Counted from the first letter of the stretch, positions 9,245-14,338 are shown. The stretch: DNA of 15,096 nt from Planctomycetota bacterium (GCA_024278415.1 JAJRTI010000438.1:1-15096), one strand, 5' to 3'. Notes: generated from the sequence alone by a model not told the origin. Translations and numbers: made by a program.

Positions 9245-9500
9245 TGAGCGACTTGCAAAACCCCAATAGGCCGAGGCCTCGCGCCTAACATCGTGCATGG
9301 CGGAGGTGTCGAACGTGGCGCCGCCGAGATGCGAGCGCGGGAGCGCTCCGCTTGTAGTGGCGACCGTCAGGGCGCCCTCTGCGCCGCTGGGCGATTCGCC
9401 ACCCGAGCGGAAGGCCCTCACGGGCCTACTACAAACGCGACGTCGCCGGCTTGCGGCGCCACAGCACAGGTAGGACAACTGGGGTTTTGCAAGTGGCTCA
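9245..9500. mobile_element. MITE-like element with 20-bp terminal inverted repeats (256 bp)
   Basis: The left end at 9245-9264 (TGAGCGACTTGCAAAACCCC) and the reverse complement of the right end at 9481-9500 differ at one base of 20. No transposase is encoded between them, which fits a miniature inverted-repeat element. The left ~100 bases recur at 14995-15096, so it is a dispersed family. Its interior at 9349-9439 contains an imperfectly palindromic core that also occurs alone, inverted, at 9982-10084. I cannot recognise a target-site duplication. It sits 44 bases upstream of the purF start codon, so it may supply or disrupt promoter sequence for purF. Confidence 0.75.
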
Positions 9501-9740
9501 ACTTAGTCGCCGGTGCTGACAAGGCCAACCATGTGTCGGCTCGTGTCGCAAAAGTATACAAAAAAGCGCGATGTGACGATCTTGCATCGGCTGGCCCGTC
9601 AGGGCTTCATATTACGGAAGGATTATACCAATGTGAGCGAAAGTTACAAGGGATTTTGGCGGAAAAAGGGGCATATGCAGCGGAGCACGAACTCAAGGCC
9701 CCCTGATGTTGTAGTAACCATTTTGAATAGCATTTGATCG
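9501..9740. other. Less GC-rich gene-free stretch with a doubtful small ORF
   Basis: This stretch right of the terminal-repeat element has visibly more A/T than its surroundings. It contains one plus-strand frame of 68 codons from an ATG at 9531 (with AAGG 6 bases upstream) to 9737; the predicted peptide is basic (KKRDV, FWRKKGHMQR) and matches no family I recognise. Codon use looks unlike the flanking genes (AAA, TTA, ATA are present). It may be a relic of transferred DNA or simply non-coding. Confidence 0.35.
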
Positions 9741-9830
9741 GACGACATGGCTTGAGAGCCAGGCACACGAGATCTGGTTGGCCGCGGCTCTGTTTGGGTC
9801 GAACCCAACGGTGGGGGCGGCCCTGTCGTC
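9741..9830. other. Nested stem-loop locus with 7-bp closing stem (possible structured RNA or DNA site)
   Basis: GACGACA at 9741-9747 pairs perfectly with TGTCGTC at 9824-9830. Inside are TGGCT/AGCCA (9748-9752 with 9757-9761, tetraloop TGAG), GGCCGC/GCGGCC (9780-9785 with 9817-9822) and, within the latter, TTGGGT/ACCCAA (9794-9799 with 9803-9808). All four stems are compatible with one another, giving a closed multi-branch fold. The 7-bp closing stem and a TCGAA loop recall a tRNA, but the arm spacing does not fit one. Function and strand are unknown. Confidence 0.45.
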
Positions 9831-9852
9831 ATGGACAACCCGCTCGGTCGAT

Positions 9853-9906
9853 GATGCGACGCAGCCCAACACCCCTAGTGTTGCGTCATGCTTGTGCTGT
9901 CGCATC
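9853..9906. repeat. Hairpin-forming inverted repeat
   Basis: GATGCGAC at 9853-9860 and GTCGCATC at 9899-9906 are perfect 8-bp arms. Between them CAACAC (9867-9872) pairs with GTGTTG (9878-9883) around a 5-base loop. It lies 22 bases right of the preceding structured locus, and the two may belong to one longer structured region. Confidence 0.5.
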
Positions 9907-9981
9907 GCTCGCGGCACAGCGGATGAGGCCTCCTCTGGCGTGCGTGGCAGCGCGTGCAGCGGGATTGTCGCCGGACTGCGT

Positions 9982-10084
9982 CGCGCTTGTAGTAGGCCCG
10001 TGAGGGCCTTCCGCTCGGGTGACGATTCGCCATCGCGGCAGAGGGCGCCCTTACGGTCGCCACTACGAGCGGGTCGCTCCCGCG
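9982..10084. repeat. Inverted solo copy of the MITE core repeat
   Basis: Read on the minus strand, 9982-10071 closely matches the core at 9349-9439, sharing TAGTGGCGACCGT, AGGGCGCCCTCTGC and a long CCCGAGCGGAAGGCCCTCACGG-type segment. The match continues through GCGGGAGCG to about 10084. The core is itself an imperfect palindrome (TAGTGGCGACCGT near one end, GGGCCTACTA at the other) and could form a hairpin. It has no terminal repeats here, so it appears to be an independent REP-like unit. Confidence 0.8.
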
Positions 10085-10132
10085 GCCACACAGCGGTGGC
10101 GTCGCGGGCGACATTTCAGCCGTGACATGACA

Positions 10133-10252
10133 CTCGCGCGGCCGTTGGCCGCAACCCAATGGGCATCTGTGTTTTCCGGCTTTCGCCGAAGACGGCGTTG
10201 CTCCAGCGGTCAGTGGCCTTGGGTTGCGGGCGAAGCCCGCTTTGTTAGTACT
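10133..10252. repeat. Composite of three dispersed repeat modules
   Basis: Three modules lie end to end. The first (10138-10163) is the palindrome GCGGCCGTTGGCCGC followed by AACCCAATGGG; it recurs at 14505-14519 and, inverted with its flank, at 14790-14820. The second (10161-10204) recurs inverted at 14527-14570 with about 42 of 44 bases identical. The third (10207-10251, including AGTGGCCTTGGGTTGCG and TTTGTTAGTAC) recurs inverted at 14293-14338. No coding frame is supported here. Confidence 0.8.
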
Positions 10253-10317
10253 GGAGCAAAGTGGATGGCCTGTCTTGGTGGAATTCGTGCACCGGGGCTA
10301 AACACGGGCGCGCAAGC

Positions 10318-10326
10318 TGCTATACT
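10318..10326 (+). promoter_or_regulatory. Possible extended -10 promoter for the ferredoxin-led cluster
   Basis: TGCTATACT fits the extended -10 form TGnTATAAT with one mismatch and lies about 150 bases before the ferredoxin start. I see no good -35 box at the expected distance. A promoter is expected in this divergent region; this is the best match by eye, not a proven site. Confidence 0.3.
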
Positions 10327-10395
10327 CGTTTGAGACTGTACTTTGACGCCGCCGAAGAGCGACTTCACAAAAGGGCTCCATGCGCCCGGCATAGG

Positions 10396-10440
10396 GCGTG
10401 TGGCACACGCGGCGGGCCTGCCTACCGGCAGGCGCCTGCC
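10396..10440. promoter_or_regulatory. Dyad and GC-rich hairpin just upstream of the ferredoxin gene
   Basis: GCGTGTG-G-CACACGC (10396-10410) is a perfect 15-base dyad. Six bases later GCCTGCC (10416-10422) pairs with GGCAGGC (10427-10433) around TACC, followed by another GCCTGCC at 10434-10440 that could compete for pairing. They lie between the putative -10 and the SD, inside the expected leader. The dyad could be an operator and the hairpin a leader structure or another dispersed repeat; nothing here decides between these. Confidence 0.3.
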
Positions 10441-10479
10441 GCTTCGAGTTCGGGCGGCTTCCACTTCAGGAGAGCCGAT

Positions 10480-10665
10480 ATGAAGGTCACCGTGACAAGC
10501 GAATGCGTTAGCTGCGGACTGTGTGCCGAGAGTTGCCCGGATGTTTTCGAGATGGGCGACGACGCGGCCGAGGTGAAGGTTGACGTCGTGCCCGGTGAAT
10601 TGGAGCAAGGTGTGCGCGACGCGGCGGACGAGTGCCCGGTCGAGGCCATCGAGGTCGCCGAGTAG
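10480..10665 (+). CDS. Small [4Fe-4S] ferredoxin
   Basis: This 61-residue cytoplasmic electron carrier starts at the ATG at 10480, which follows AGGAGA at good spacing; the open frame extends to 10261 but the extra part is repeat-derived sequence. It has the one-cluster ferredoxin pattern: C9-x2-C12-x2-C15 plus distal C52-P in DECPVEAIEV, with VFEMGDD in the middle as in Thermotoga and Desulfovibrio monocluster ferredoxins. C19 is present, but I see no partner Cys near residue 43, so the disulfide known in some relatives is probably absent. It is strongly acidic, as expected for a redox partner. It heads the plus-strand redox cluster, 50 bases before tpx, and could feed electrons to the sulfite reductase or rubrerythrin; that pairing is inferred from proximity. 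Confidence 0.95.
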   Translation: MKVTVTSECVSCGLCAESCPDVFEMGDDAAEVKVDVVPGELEQGVRDAADECPVEAIEVAE

Positions 10666-10715
10666 ACGCTTTGCCACATTACCCGCAATGACCCGCGAAC
10701 GATGGAGGACATGCA

Positions 10716-11231
10716 ATGAGCGAACGGACAGGAGTGATCACCTTCCAGGGTGCGCCACTGACACTGGTGGGTTCGGAAATCAAAGTTGGTGACGATGCGC
10801 CAGACGCGCAAGTGCTGGCGAACGATCTTTCGCCCGTGGCGCTATCGGCGTTTCGCGGAAAGACCGTGGTGCTCTCGTGCGTGCCATCGCTGGACACGCC
10901 GGTGTGCGACACACAAACCCGGCGCTTCAACGAGGCGGCCGCGGCGCTGGGCGACGAGGTCGCCATCATCACCGCTAGCATGGACTTGCCGTTTGCCCAA
11001 GCGCGCTGGTGTGGCGCGGCAGGGGTGGACGCGGTGCAGACCGTGTCCGACCATCGCGACGCCGCGCTTGGACAAGCCTACGGCGTGCTCATCAAGGAAC
11101 TGCGCTTGCTCTCACGCGCCGTGTTTGTCGCCGACCGTGACGGCAAGATCGTGCATGCGGAGTATGTGAAGGAAATCACTGACGAGCCTGACTACGACGC
11201 GGCTCTGGCCGCGGCCAAGCAGGCCCTCTAA
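10716..11231 (+). CDS. tpx: Thiol peroxidase (atypical 2-Cys peroxiredoxin)
   Basis: Tpx reduces hydrogen peroxide and alkyl peroxides using thioredoxin. The 171-residue length is normal. The ATG at 10716 follows GGAGG by seven bases. The active-site motif VPSLDTPVCDTQTRRFN places the peroxidatic Cys at C64 with T61, and the resolving Cys is C99 in ARWCGAAGV, the spacing expected of Tpx. R134 in LLSRAVFVAD matches the conserved catalytic Arg. The N-terminal beta hairpin (ITFQGAPLTLVG) is also typical of Tpx. C55 is an additional cysteine. The gene sits between ferredoxin and ferritin with short gaps (50 and 43 bases), consistent with co-transcription as part of peroxide defence. Confidence 0.97.
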   Translation: MSERTGVITFQGAPLTLVGSEIKVGDDAPDAQVLANDLSPVALSAFRGKTVVLSCVPSLDTPVCDTQTRRFNEAAAALGDEVAIITASMDLPFAQARWCGAAGVDAVQTVSDHRDAALGQAYGVLIKELRLLSRAVFVADRDGKIVHAEYVKEITDEPDYDAALAAAKQAL

Positions 11232-11274
11232 ACTGCAACGCAATCGCCTGGCATTGCACTGGAAGGAGCCACCT

Positions 11275-11796
11275 ATGCTTAGTGAGAAAGTGCGAGATGC
11301 ACTGAACCAACAAGTGAACGAGGAGCTGTATTCGGCTTACCTCTACTTGTCTATGGCTGCATATTTCGAAGAGGTCAACTTGGCAGGCTTCAGCCATTGG
11401 ATGCGCTGCCAGGTGCAAGAGGAGATGGTGCACGTCATGAAGTTGTACGACTTCATCTGCGAGCGCAGTGGCCGTGTCGCTCTGCAAGCCATCAAGCAGC
11501 CGAAGATCGACTGGGAGAGCCCGCTGGACGCGATCTCGGACGCGTACAAGCACGAATGCTACATCTCGGGCTGCATCAACAAACTGCTCGATGTCGCGCG
11601 TGAAGAAGGCGACTACGCTACGGAAGTGATGCTCCAGTGGTTCGTGAATGAGCAAGTCGAGGAGGAAGCGAGCGCGGATGCAGTCGTGCAGAAGCTGAAG
11701 CTCGCAGGCCACCAGGGCGGCCTGTTCATGGTCGACCGCGAGCTGTCCCAGCGCGTGTTCACGCCTCCGCCGGCCGACGGAGCGGCTGGGGCCTAG
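11275..11796 (+). CDS. ftn: Non-haem bacterial ferritin
   Basis: Ferritin oxidises and stores iron in a 24-subunit shell, limiting Fenton chemistry. I chose the ATG at 11275 (173 residues) because GGAAGGAG ends seven bases before it; a frame start at 11254 would include the SD itself. The four-helix bundle carries all ferroxidase-centre ligands at E. coli FtnA-like positions: E17 and Y24 on helix A, E50 and H53 (QEEMVHVMKLYD) on helix B, E94 (KHECYISGC) on helix C, and Q127 with E130 (NEQVEEE) on helix D. The tail ends in a Pro/Ala-rich extension. It follows tpx by 43 bases, and the 216 bases after it hold hairpins and no gene. Confidence 0.97.
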   Translation: MLSEKVRDALNQQVNEELYSAYLYLSMAAYFEEVNLAGFSHWMRCQVQEEMVHVMKLYDFICERSGRVALQAIKQPKIDWESPLDAISDAYKHECYISGCINKLLDVAREEGDYATEVMLQWFVNEQVEEEASADAVVQKLKLAGHQGGLFMVDRELSQRVFTPPPADGAAGA

Positions 11797-11806
11797 TGTC
11801 GCGTCC

Positions 11807-11843
11807 CGCCAGTTCGTTTACCCAATCTGGCGCACAGGTTGGG
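11807..11843 (+). other. Overlapping stems just after the ferritin gene
   Basis: CGCCAG (11807-11812) pairs with CTGGCG (11827-11832). CCCAA in its loop (11821-11825) can pair with TTGGG downstream (11839-11843), which is an H-type pseudoknot arrangement. The stems are short and could occur by chance. It lies 11 bases after the ferritin stop codon. Confidence 0.25.
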
Positions 11844-11919
11844 CAATGCCTGCCAATTCTGTCTGCCGCGACCCGCGGTGGATGCATCCCCTGCCCGGGG
11901 TCCGGCGCCTCATGTCGCT

Positions 11920-11988
11920 ACGCCGTAGGCGTTATACCCCAAAGCCCAGGGTTAAGCGTGGCGCAACCCTGGGAAACCCTCCCCCCCC
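11920..11988. repeat. Palindromic repeat and C8 tract upstream of the sulfite reductase gene
   Basis: ACGCC-GTA-GGCGT (11920-11932) is followed by CCCAGGGTT (11945-11953) and its perfect complement AACCCTGGG (11965-11973) around an 11-base loop. A run of eight C follows at 11981-11988, 24 bases before the start codon of the next gene. The text resembles intergenic palindromes common in planctomycete- and lentisphaere-like genomes (from memory, unverified). No U-tract follows, so it is not an obvious terminator on the plus strand. Confidence 0.6.
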
Positions 11989-12012
11989 ATTTCCCATTAG
12001 AGGAGAACACAA

Positions 12013-12672
12013 ATGCTGAAGGACGGAGAGAAGGGCGCGATCTCGCAACGCGACAAGGAGACCTACGCGATCGCGCCGCACTTGCCCTGTGGTTTGGTCA
12101 CGCCCGATGGCCTGCGCACGCTGGCCCACGTAGCGGAGAAGTATAACTGCGCGGCCATCAAGGTCACGAGCGCGGCGCGCATCGCGCTGGTGGGCTTCAA
12201 GGAAGACCAGATCGACGCGGCTTGTGCTGACCTCGGCATGTCGATTGGCGCGGCCGTGGGCCTGTGCGTTCGCAGCATCAAGGCCTGTCCCGGCAACGCG
12301 CTCTGCAAGCTCGGCCTGCAAGACGCGCTCGGCATTGGCGCGAAGCTCGACGGCAAATTCCACGGCATGGACCTGCCAGGCAAACTCAAGATCGGCGTGA
12401 GCGGCTGCCTGAACCAATGCGCGGAGACACCCATCAAGGATGTGGGGCTTGTGGGCAAGAAGGACGGCTGGGCCGTCACCGCCGGCGGCAGCGCCGGCCG
12501 AAAGCCGCGCCTGGCCGACACCATCGCCGAGGGCCTGAGCGACGACGACGCAATGGCGCTCGTGGATCGGATCATCGACCACTTCAAGGACAAAGGCGCT
12601 CGCGGACAGCGCATCGGCAAGTTGATCGACGATATAGGCCTTGACGCGTTCAAGGCCGCTGTGAACGCTTAG
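12013..12672 (+). CDS. Small siroheme/[4Fe-4S] sulfite reductase (alSiR / P590 type)
   Basis: This 219-residue protein resembles the low-molecular-weight assimilatory-type sulfite reductase of Desulfovibrio (P590), which is about the same size and reduces sulfite to sulfide by six electrons. The nitrite/sulfite reductase half-domain occupies residues about 20-80 (APHLPCGLVTPDGLRTLAHVA, VTSAARIALVGF). The siroheme-[4Fe-4S] motif is complete: C92-x5-C98 (ACPGNALC) and C132-x3-C136 (GVSGCLNQC), with R56, R87 and K126 as plausible siroheme/anion contacts. No flavin or NADPH domain is present, so electrons must come from a partner; the nearby ferredoxin is a candidate. The ATG follows AGGAGA at good spacing. 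Reduction of nitrite or another small anion is possible. Its place in a peroxide/iron cluster is unusual for plain sulfur assimilation. Confidence 0.9.
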   Translation: MLKDGEKGAISQRDKETYAIAPHLPCGLVTPDGLRTLAHVAEKYNCAAIKVTSAARIALVGFKEDQIDAACADLGMSIGAAVGLCVRSIKACPGNALCKLGLQDALGIGAKLDGKFHGMDLPGKLKIGVSGCLNQCAETPIKDVGLVGKKDGWAVTAGGSAGRKPRLADTIAEGLSDDDAMALVDRIIDHFKDKGARGQRIGKLIDDIGLDAFKAAVNA

Positions 12673-12682
12673 GCTGTTGCGC

Positions 12683-12750
12683 GGGGGCGCGATGCGGAAG
12701 AAGGGGGGCGCGATGCGGAAGCCCGCGAAGCGGGATCGCATCGTGTCCCC
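12683..12750. repeat. 18-bp direct repeat and very stable hairpin
   Basis: GGGGGCGCGATGCGGAAG occurs at 12683-12700 and again at 12704-12721. The second copy forms a long hairpin with downstream sequence: 12704-12717 pairs with 12737-12750 over 14 positions (two G-T wobbles), then CCCGC (12722-12726) pairs with GCGGG (12730-12734) around GAA. No T-run follows. It occupies the 120-base gap between the sulfite reductase and the ferritin-like gene, and could act as a processing or RNA-stability element or be a REP-like repeat. Confidence 0.7.
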
Positions 12751-12792
12751 CGACGCGGTCGAACGCTCACATCCACATATGGAGAGAACAAC

Positions 12793-13233
12793 GTGAAGAT
12801 CAAAGCATTGCAGGAGCAATTGGCCGACACCATGCGGCGGTGGCAAAAGATCGAGGACGCGTCGGTCGCGTCCACCGGCAAGATCATTGAGGAATCCGAC
12901 AACCCGCTGGTGAAGCTCGTCATGGAAATCATCCAGCGGGACTCGGAGATGCATCGCCGGGTGCAGCAAGTTGTGCTTGACTCGCTCGAGCAGCAGGCCG
13001 TCGTGCTCACCCCCGATGAGGTGGCCGCGGTGTGGGAGCAGATCGAGAAACACCATGCGCTCGAGCGAGATACCATGAGGCTTGCGGAGGAGGCTCTCGA
13101 TGTCCTCAAGGGCAAGCGGCATTTTGCTATACAGGAATACTTTCTGCAATATCTGTCGCGTGACGAAGAGAAGCACAACGCGATGCTCAACGCCCTTGAC
13201 AACGTCAAACAGGGACTGTATCCCTACGGATAA
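12793..13233 (+). CDS. Small ferritin-like four-helix protein
   Basis: The start is a GTG at 12793, six bases after GGAGAG; the ATG at 12779 is out of frame. The 146-residue product is almost wholly helical. It shows a duplicated pattern: helix 1 with QKIEDASVAS (E21), helix 2 ending RDSEMHRRV (H54), helix 3 with EKHHALERDTMRLAEEAL, and helix 4 with SRDEEKHNAML (E125-x2-H128). This resembles small ferritin-like/rubrerythrin-like proteins that carry a DSEKH-type motif in helix 2. The canonical E-x2-H in helix 2 reads S51-x2-H54, with D50 and E52 nearby, so metal binding may differ from classic diiron sites. I cannot name a specific function. It lies between the sulfite reductase and rubrerythrin, suggesting a redox or metal role. 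Confidence 0.85.
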   Translation: MKIKALQEQLADTMRRWQKIEDASVASTGKIIEESDNPLVKLVMEIIQRDSEMHRRVQQVVLDSLEQQAVVLTPDEVAAVWEQIEKHHALERDTMRLAEEALDVLKGKRHFAIQEYFLQYLSRDEEKHNAMLNALDNVKQGLYPYG

Positions 13234-13332
13234 GGCGATGCGTCCGCTGTCGGCCCATGGCCCCTTGCCGGTAAGACCTGACTTGGCTGTTACTTTGAGC
13301 GCTGCGGCTTCGCTCAAGACAGGCCACGCGAA

Positions 13333-13360
13333 GAATCTCCTTCGCAGGCCGGAGATTTTT
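13333..13360 (+). terminator. Terminator-like hairpin after the ferritin-like gene
   Basis: AATCTCC (13334-13340) pairs with GGAGATT (13351-13357) around a 10-base loop, and the 3' arm runs into T residues (five T at 13356-13360). The stem is 7-8 bp and the T-run overlaps it, so it is a modest candidate. It lies 100 bases after the stop codon. The phrase also resembles a common dispersed intergenic repeat, which is the alternative. Confidence 0.35.
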
Positions 13361-13440
13361 CACGTCGTTGCAGAACGACAGTAGAGCCAACCCTCCTGCT
13401 CATTGAAAGACATGCTTCTGGACGCGGCTCCCAGGATGAA

Positions 13441-13559
13441 TGCGTGTCGTAGCGAAATGCCGGCAAACGCGTTCGTAATGGGCGAGTTGTCGTGGATGCG
13501 TTTTCGTCACATGCGCACGACGAGCGCGTCCAAGGCCGCATTTCGCTACAGACACGAAT
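13441..13559. repeat. Inverted repeat with 12-bp perfect arms
   Basis: GTAGCGAAATGC at 13449-13460 is exactly complementary to GCATTTCGCTAC at 13538-13549. Beyond a one-base bulge the arms extend by CGTGTC (13443-13448) and GACACG (13551-13556). The 77-base interior holds smaller AAACGC/GCGTTT arms. It could be a small palindromic mobile repeat or an RNA leader element for rubrerythrin. Confidence 0.65.
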
Positions 13560-13623
13560 GAGGAGTTCTGATACATGCAGTTCCGAGCCATACCCACCCC
13601 TGTTTTGCGAAGGAGATAGTGCA

Positions 13624-14196
13624 ATGGATTTCAAAGGCTCCCAGACTGAGAAGAATTTGCTAGGATCGTTTGCCGGCGAATCGCAAGCGAGGAACCGCTA
13701 CACGTACTTCGCCAGCCAAGCACGCAAGGAAGGTCTCATCCAGATCTCGCAGATCTTCGAAGAGACCGCTAACCAGGAGAAGGAGCACGCGAAACGCTTC
13801 TTCAGCTTCCTTCAAGGCGGCGAGGTTGAGATTACCGCCGCGTTCCCGGCAGGCGTGGTCGGCACGACGGCGGAAAACCTGAAGGCCGCGGCTGGCGGCG
13901 AGCACTGCGAATGGTCCGAGCTGTACCCCAGCTTCGCCAAGACCGCGCGCGAGGAAGGCTTTGAGGCGCCCGCGATGGTGTGGGACGCGGTCTGCGTGGC
14001 TGAGAAGCAGCACGAGAACCGCTACAACGGCCTGCTCGCCAATATCGAGGCCGGCACAGTCTTCAAGAAGCCCGAATCGGTCGTGTGGCGCTGCATCAAT
14101 TGCGGCTACCTTCACGAGGGCACGGAGGCCCCCGAAGCCTGCCCCGCTTGTGCACATCCCCAGGCCTACTACGAGCTGCTCGCTGAGAACTGGTAG
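13624..14196 (+). CDS. rbr: Rubrerythrin
   Basis: Rubrerythrin is a peroxide reductase of anaerobes, reducing hydrogen peroxide to water with electrons from NADH via rubredoxin or ferredoxin-type partners. The ATG at 13624 follows AAGGAGA by nine bases; the longer open frame to 13492 is inverted-repeat sequence. The 190-residue length is normal. The N-terminal diiron four-helix domain shows E19 (GESQARNRYTYFAS), E52-x2-H55 (EKEHAKRF), E93 and E97 (GGEHCEWSE), and E127-x2-H130 (AEKQHENRY), one residue offset from the Desulfovibrio vulgaris ligands. The C-terminal rubredoxin-like domain has C157-x2-C160 (WRCINCGYLHEG) and C173-x2-C176 (CPACAHPQAYYEL). All ligands are intact. It closes the plus-strand redox cluster; a strong hairpin begins 29 bases after the stop. 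Confidence 0.98.
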   Translation: MDFKGSQTEKNLLGSFAGESQARNRYTYFASQARKEGLIQISQIFEETANQEKEHAKRFFSFLQGGEVEITAAFPAGVVGTTAENLKAAAGGEHCEWSELYPSFAKTAREEGFEAPAMVWDAVCVAEKQHENRYNGLLANIEAGTVFKKPESVVWRCINCGYLHEGTEAPEACPACAHPQAYYELLAENW

Positions 14197-14223
14197 CCCT
14201 GCGGCGCCACGCCTCTGCTCGCC

Positions 14224-14266
14224 GGATTCGCCAGGCTCGGGCCTCTGCCAGAAGCCTGGCGAATTC
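14224..14266 (+). terminator. Strong hairpin after rubrerythrin (no U-tract)
   Basis: ATTCGCCAGGCT (14226-14237) is exactly complementary to AGCCTGGCGAAT (14253-14264), with a 15-base loop; a G-T and a G-C pair extend it to 14224-14266. Its position 28 bases past the stop suits a transcript end or 3'-stabilising structure. No T-run follows, so it is not a textbook intrinsic terminator. Confidence 0.5.
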
Positions 14267-14292
14267 CGCGACAGACCTTGGGGGGCCTGCCT

Positions 14293-14338
14293 GTACTAAC
14301 AAGGCAGGCTGCGCGCGCAACCCAAGGCCACTGGCCGC
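14293..14338. repeat. Inverted copy of the third repeat module
   Basis: Read on the minus strand this matches 10207-10251, sharing CAGTGGCCTTGGGTTGCG and TTGTTAGTAC with a few differences between (GGGCGAAGCCCGC versus CGCGCAGCCTGCC). It lies in the gene-free region after rubrerythrin. Confidence 0.7.

Larger units (their letters stand above)
13234..13623. other. Gene-free 390-base leader before rubrerythrin
   Basis: No credible coding frame is present. It holds TTGAGCG/CGCTCAA arms at 13295-13301 and 13311-13317, a terminator-like hairpin at 13333-13360, and an inverted repeat spanning 13441-13559. The last ~15 bases carry the rubrerythrin SD (AAGGAGA). A separate promoter for rubrerythrin is likely somewhere here, but I see no convincing -35/-10 pair. 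Confidence 0.6.

Noticed and set aside
9201..9266. Longer purF starting at 9266
   Set aside because: The extra 22 residues are encoded partly by the MITE-like terminal repeat and would place the nucleophile Cys far from the N-terminus, contrary to the PurF family.
9741..9831. tRNA gene with long variable arm
   Set aside because: The 7-bp closing stem and TCGAA loop are suggestive, but 14 bases separate the T-like hairpin from the 3' closing strand, the T-loop reads GTCGAAC and no proper anticodon arm of 5 bp plus 7 bases is found.
9245..10084. Insertion sequence with transposase
   Set aside because: Terminal inverted repeats exist, but no frame between them or up to 10084 resembles a transposase.
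11932..13317. Minus-strand ORF of 461 codons
   Set aside because: It is antisense to the sulfite reductase and ferritin-like genes, both with clear motifs and SDs, and spans their intergenic hairpin.
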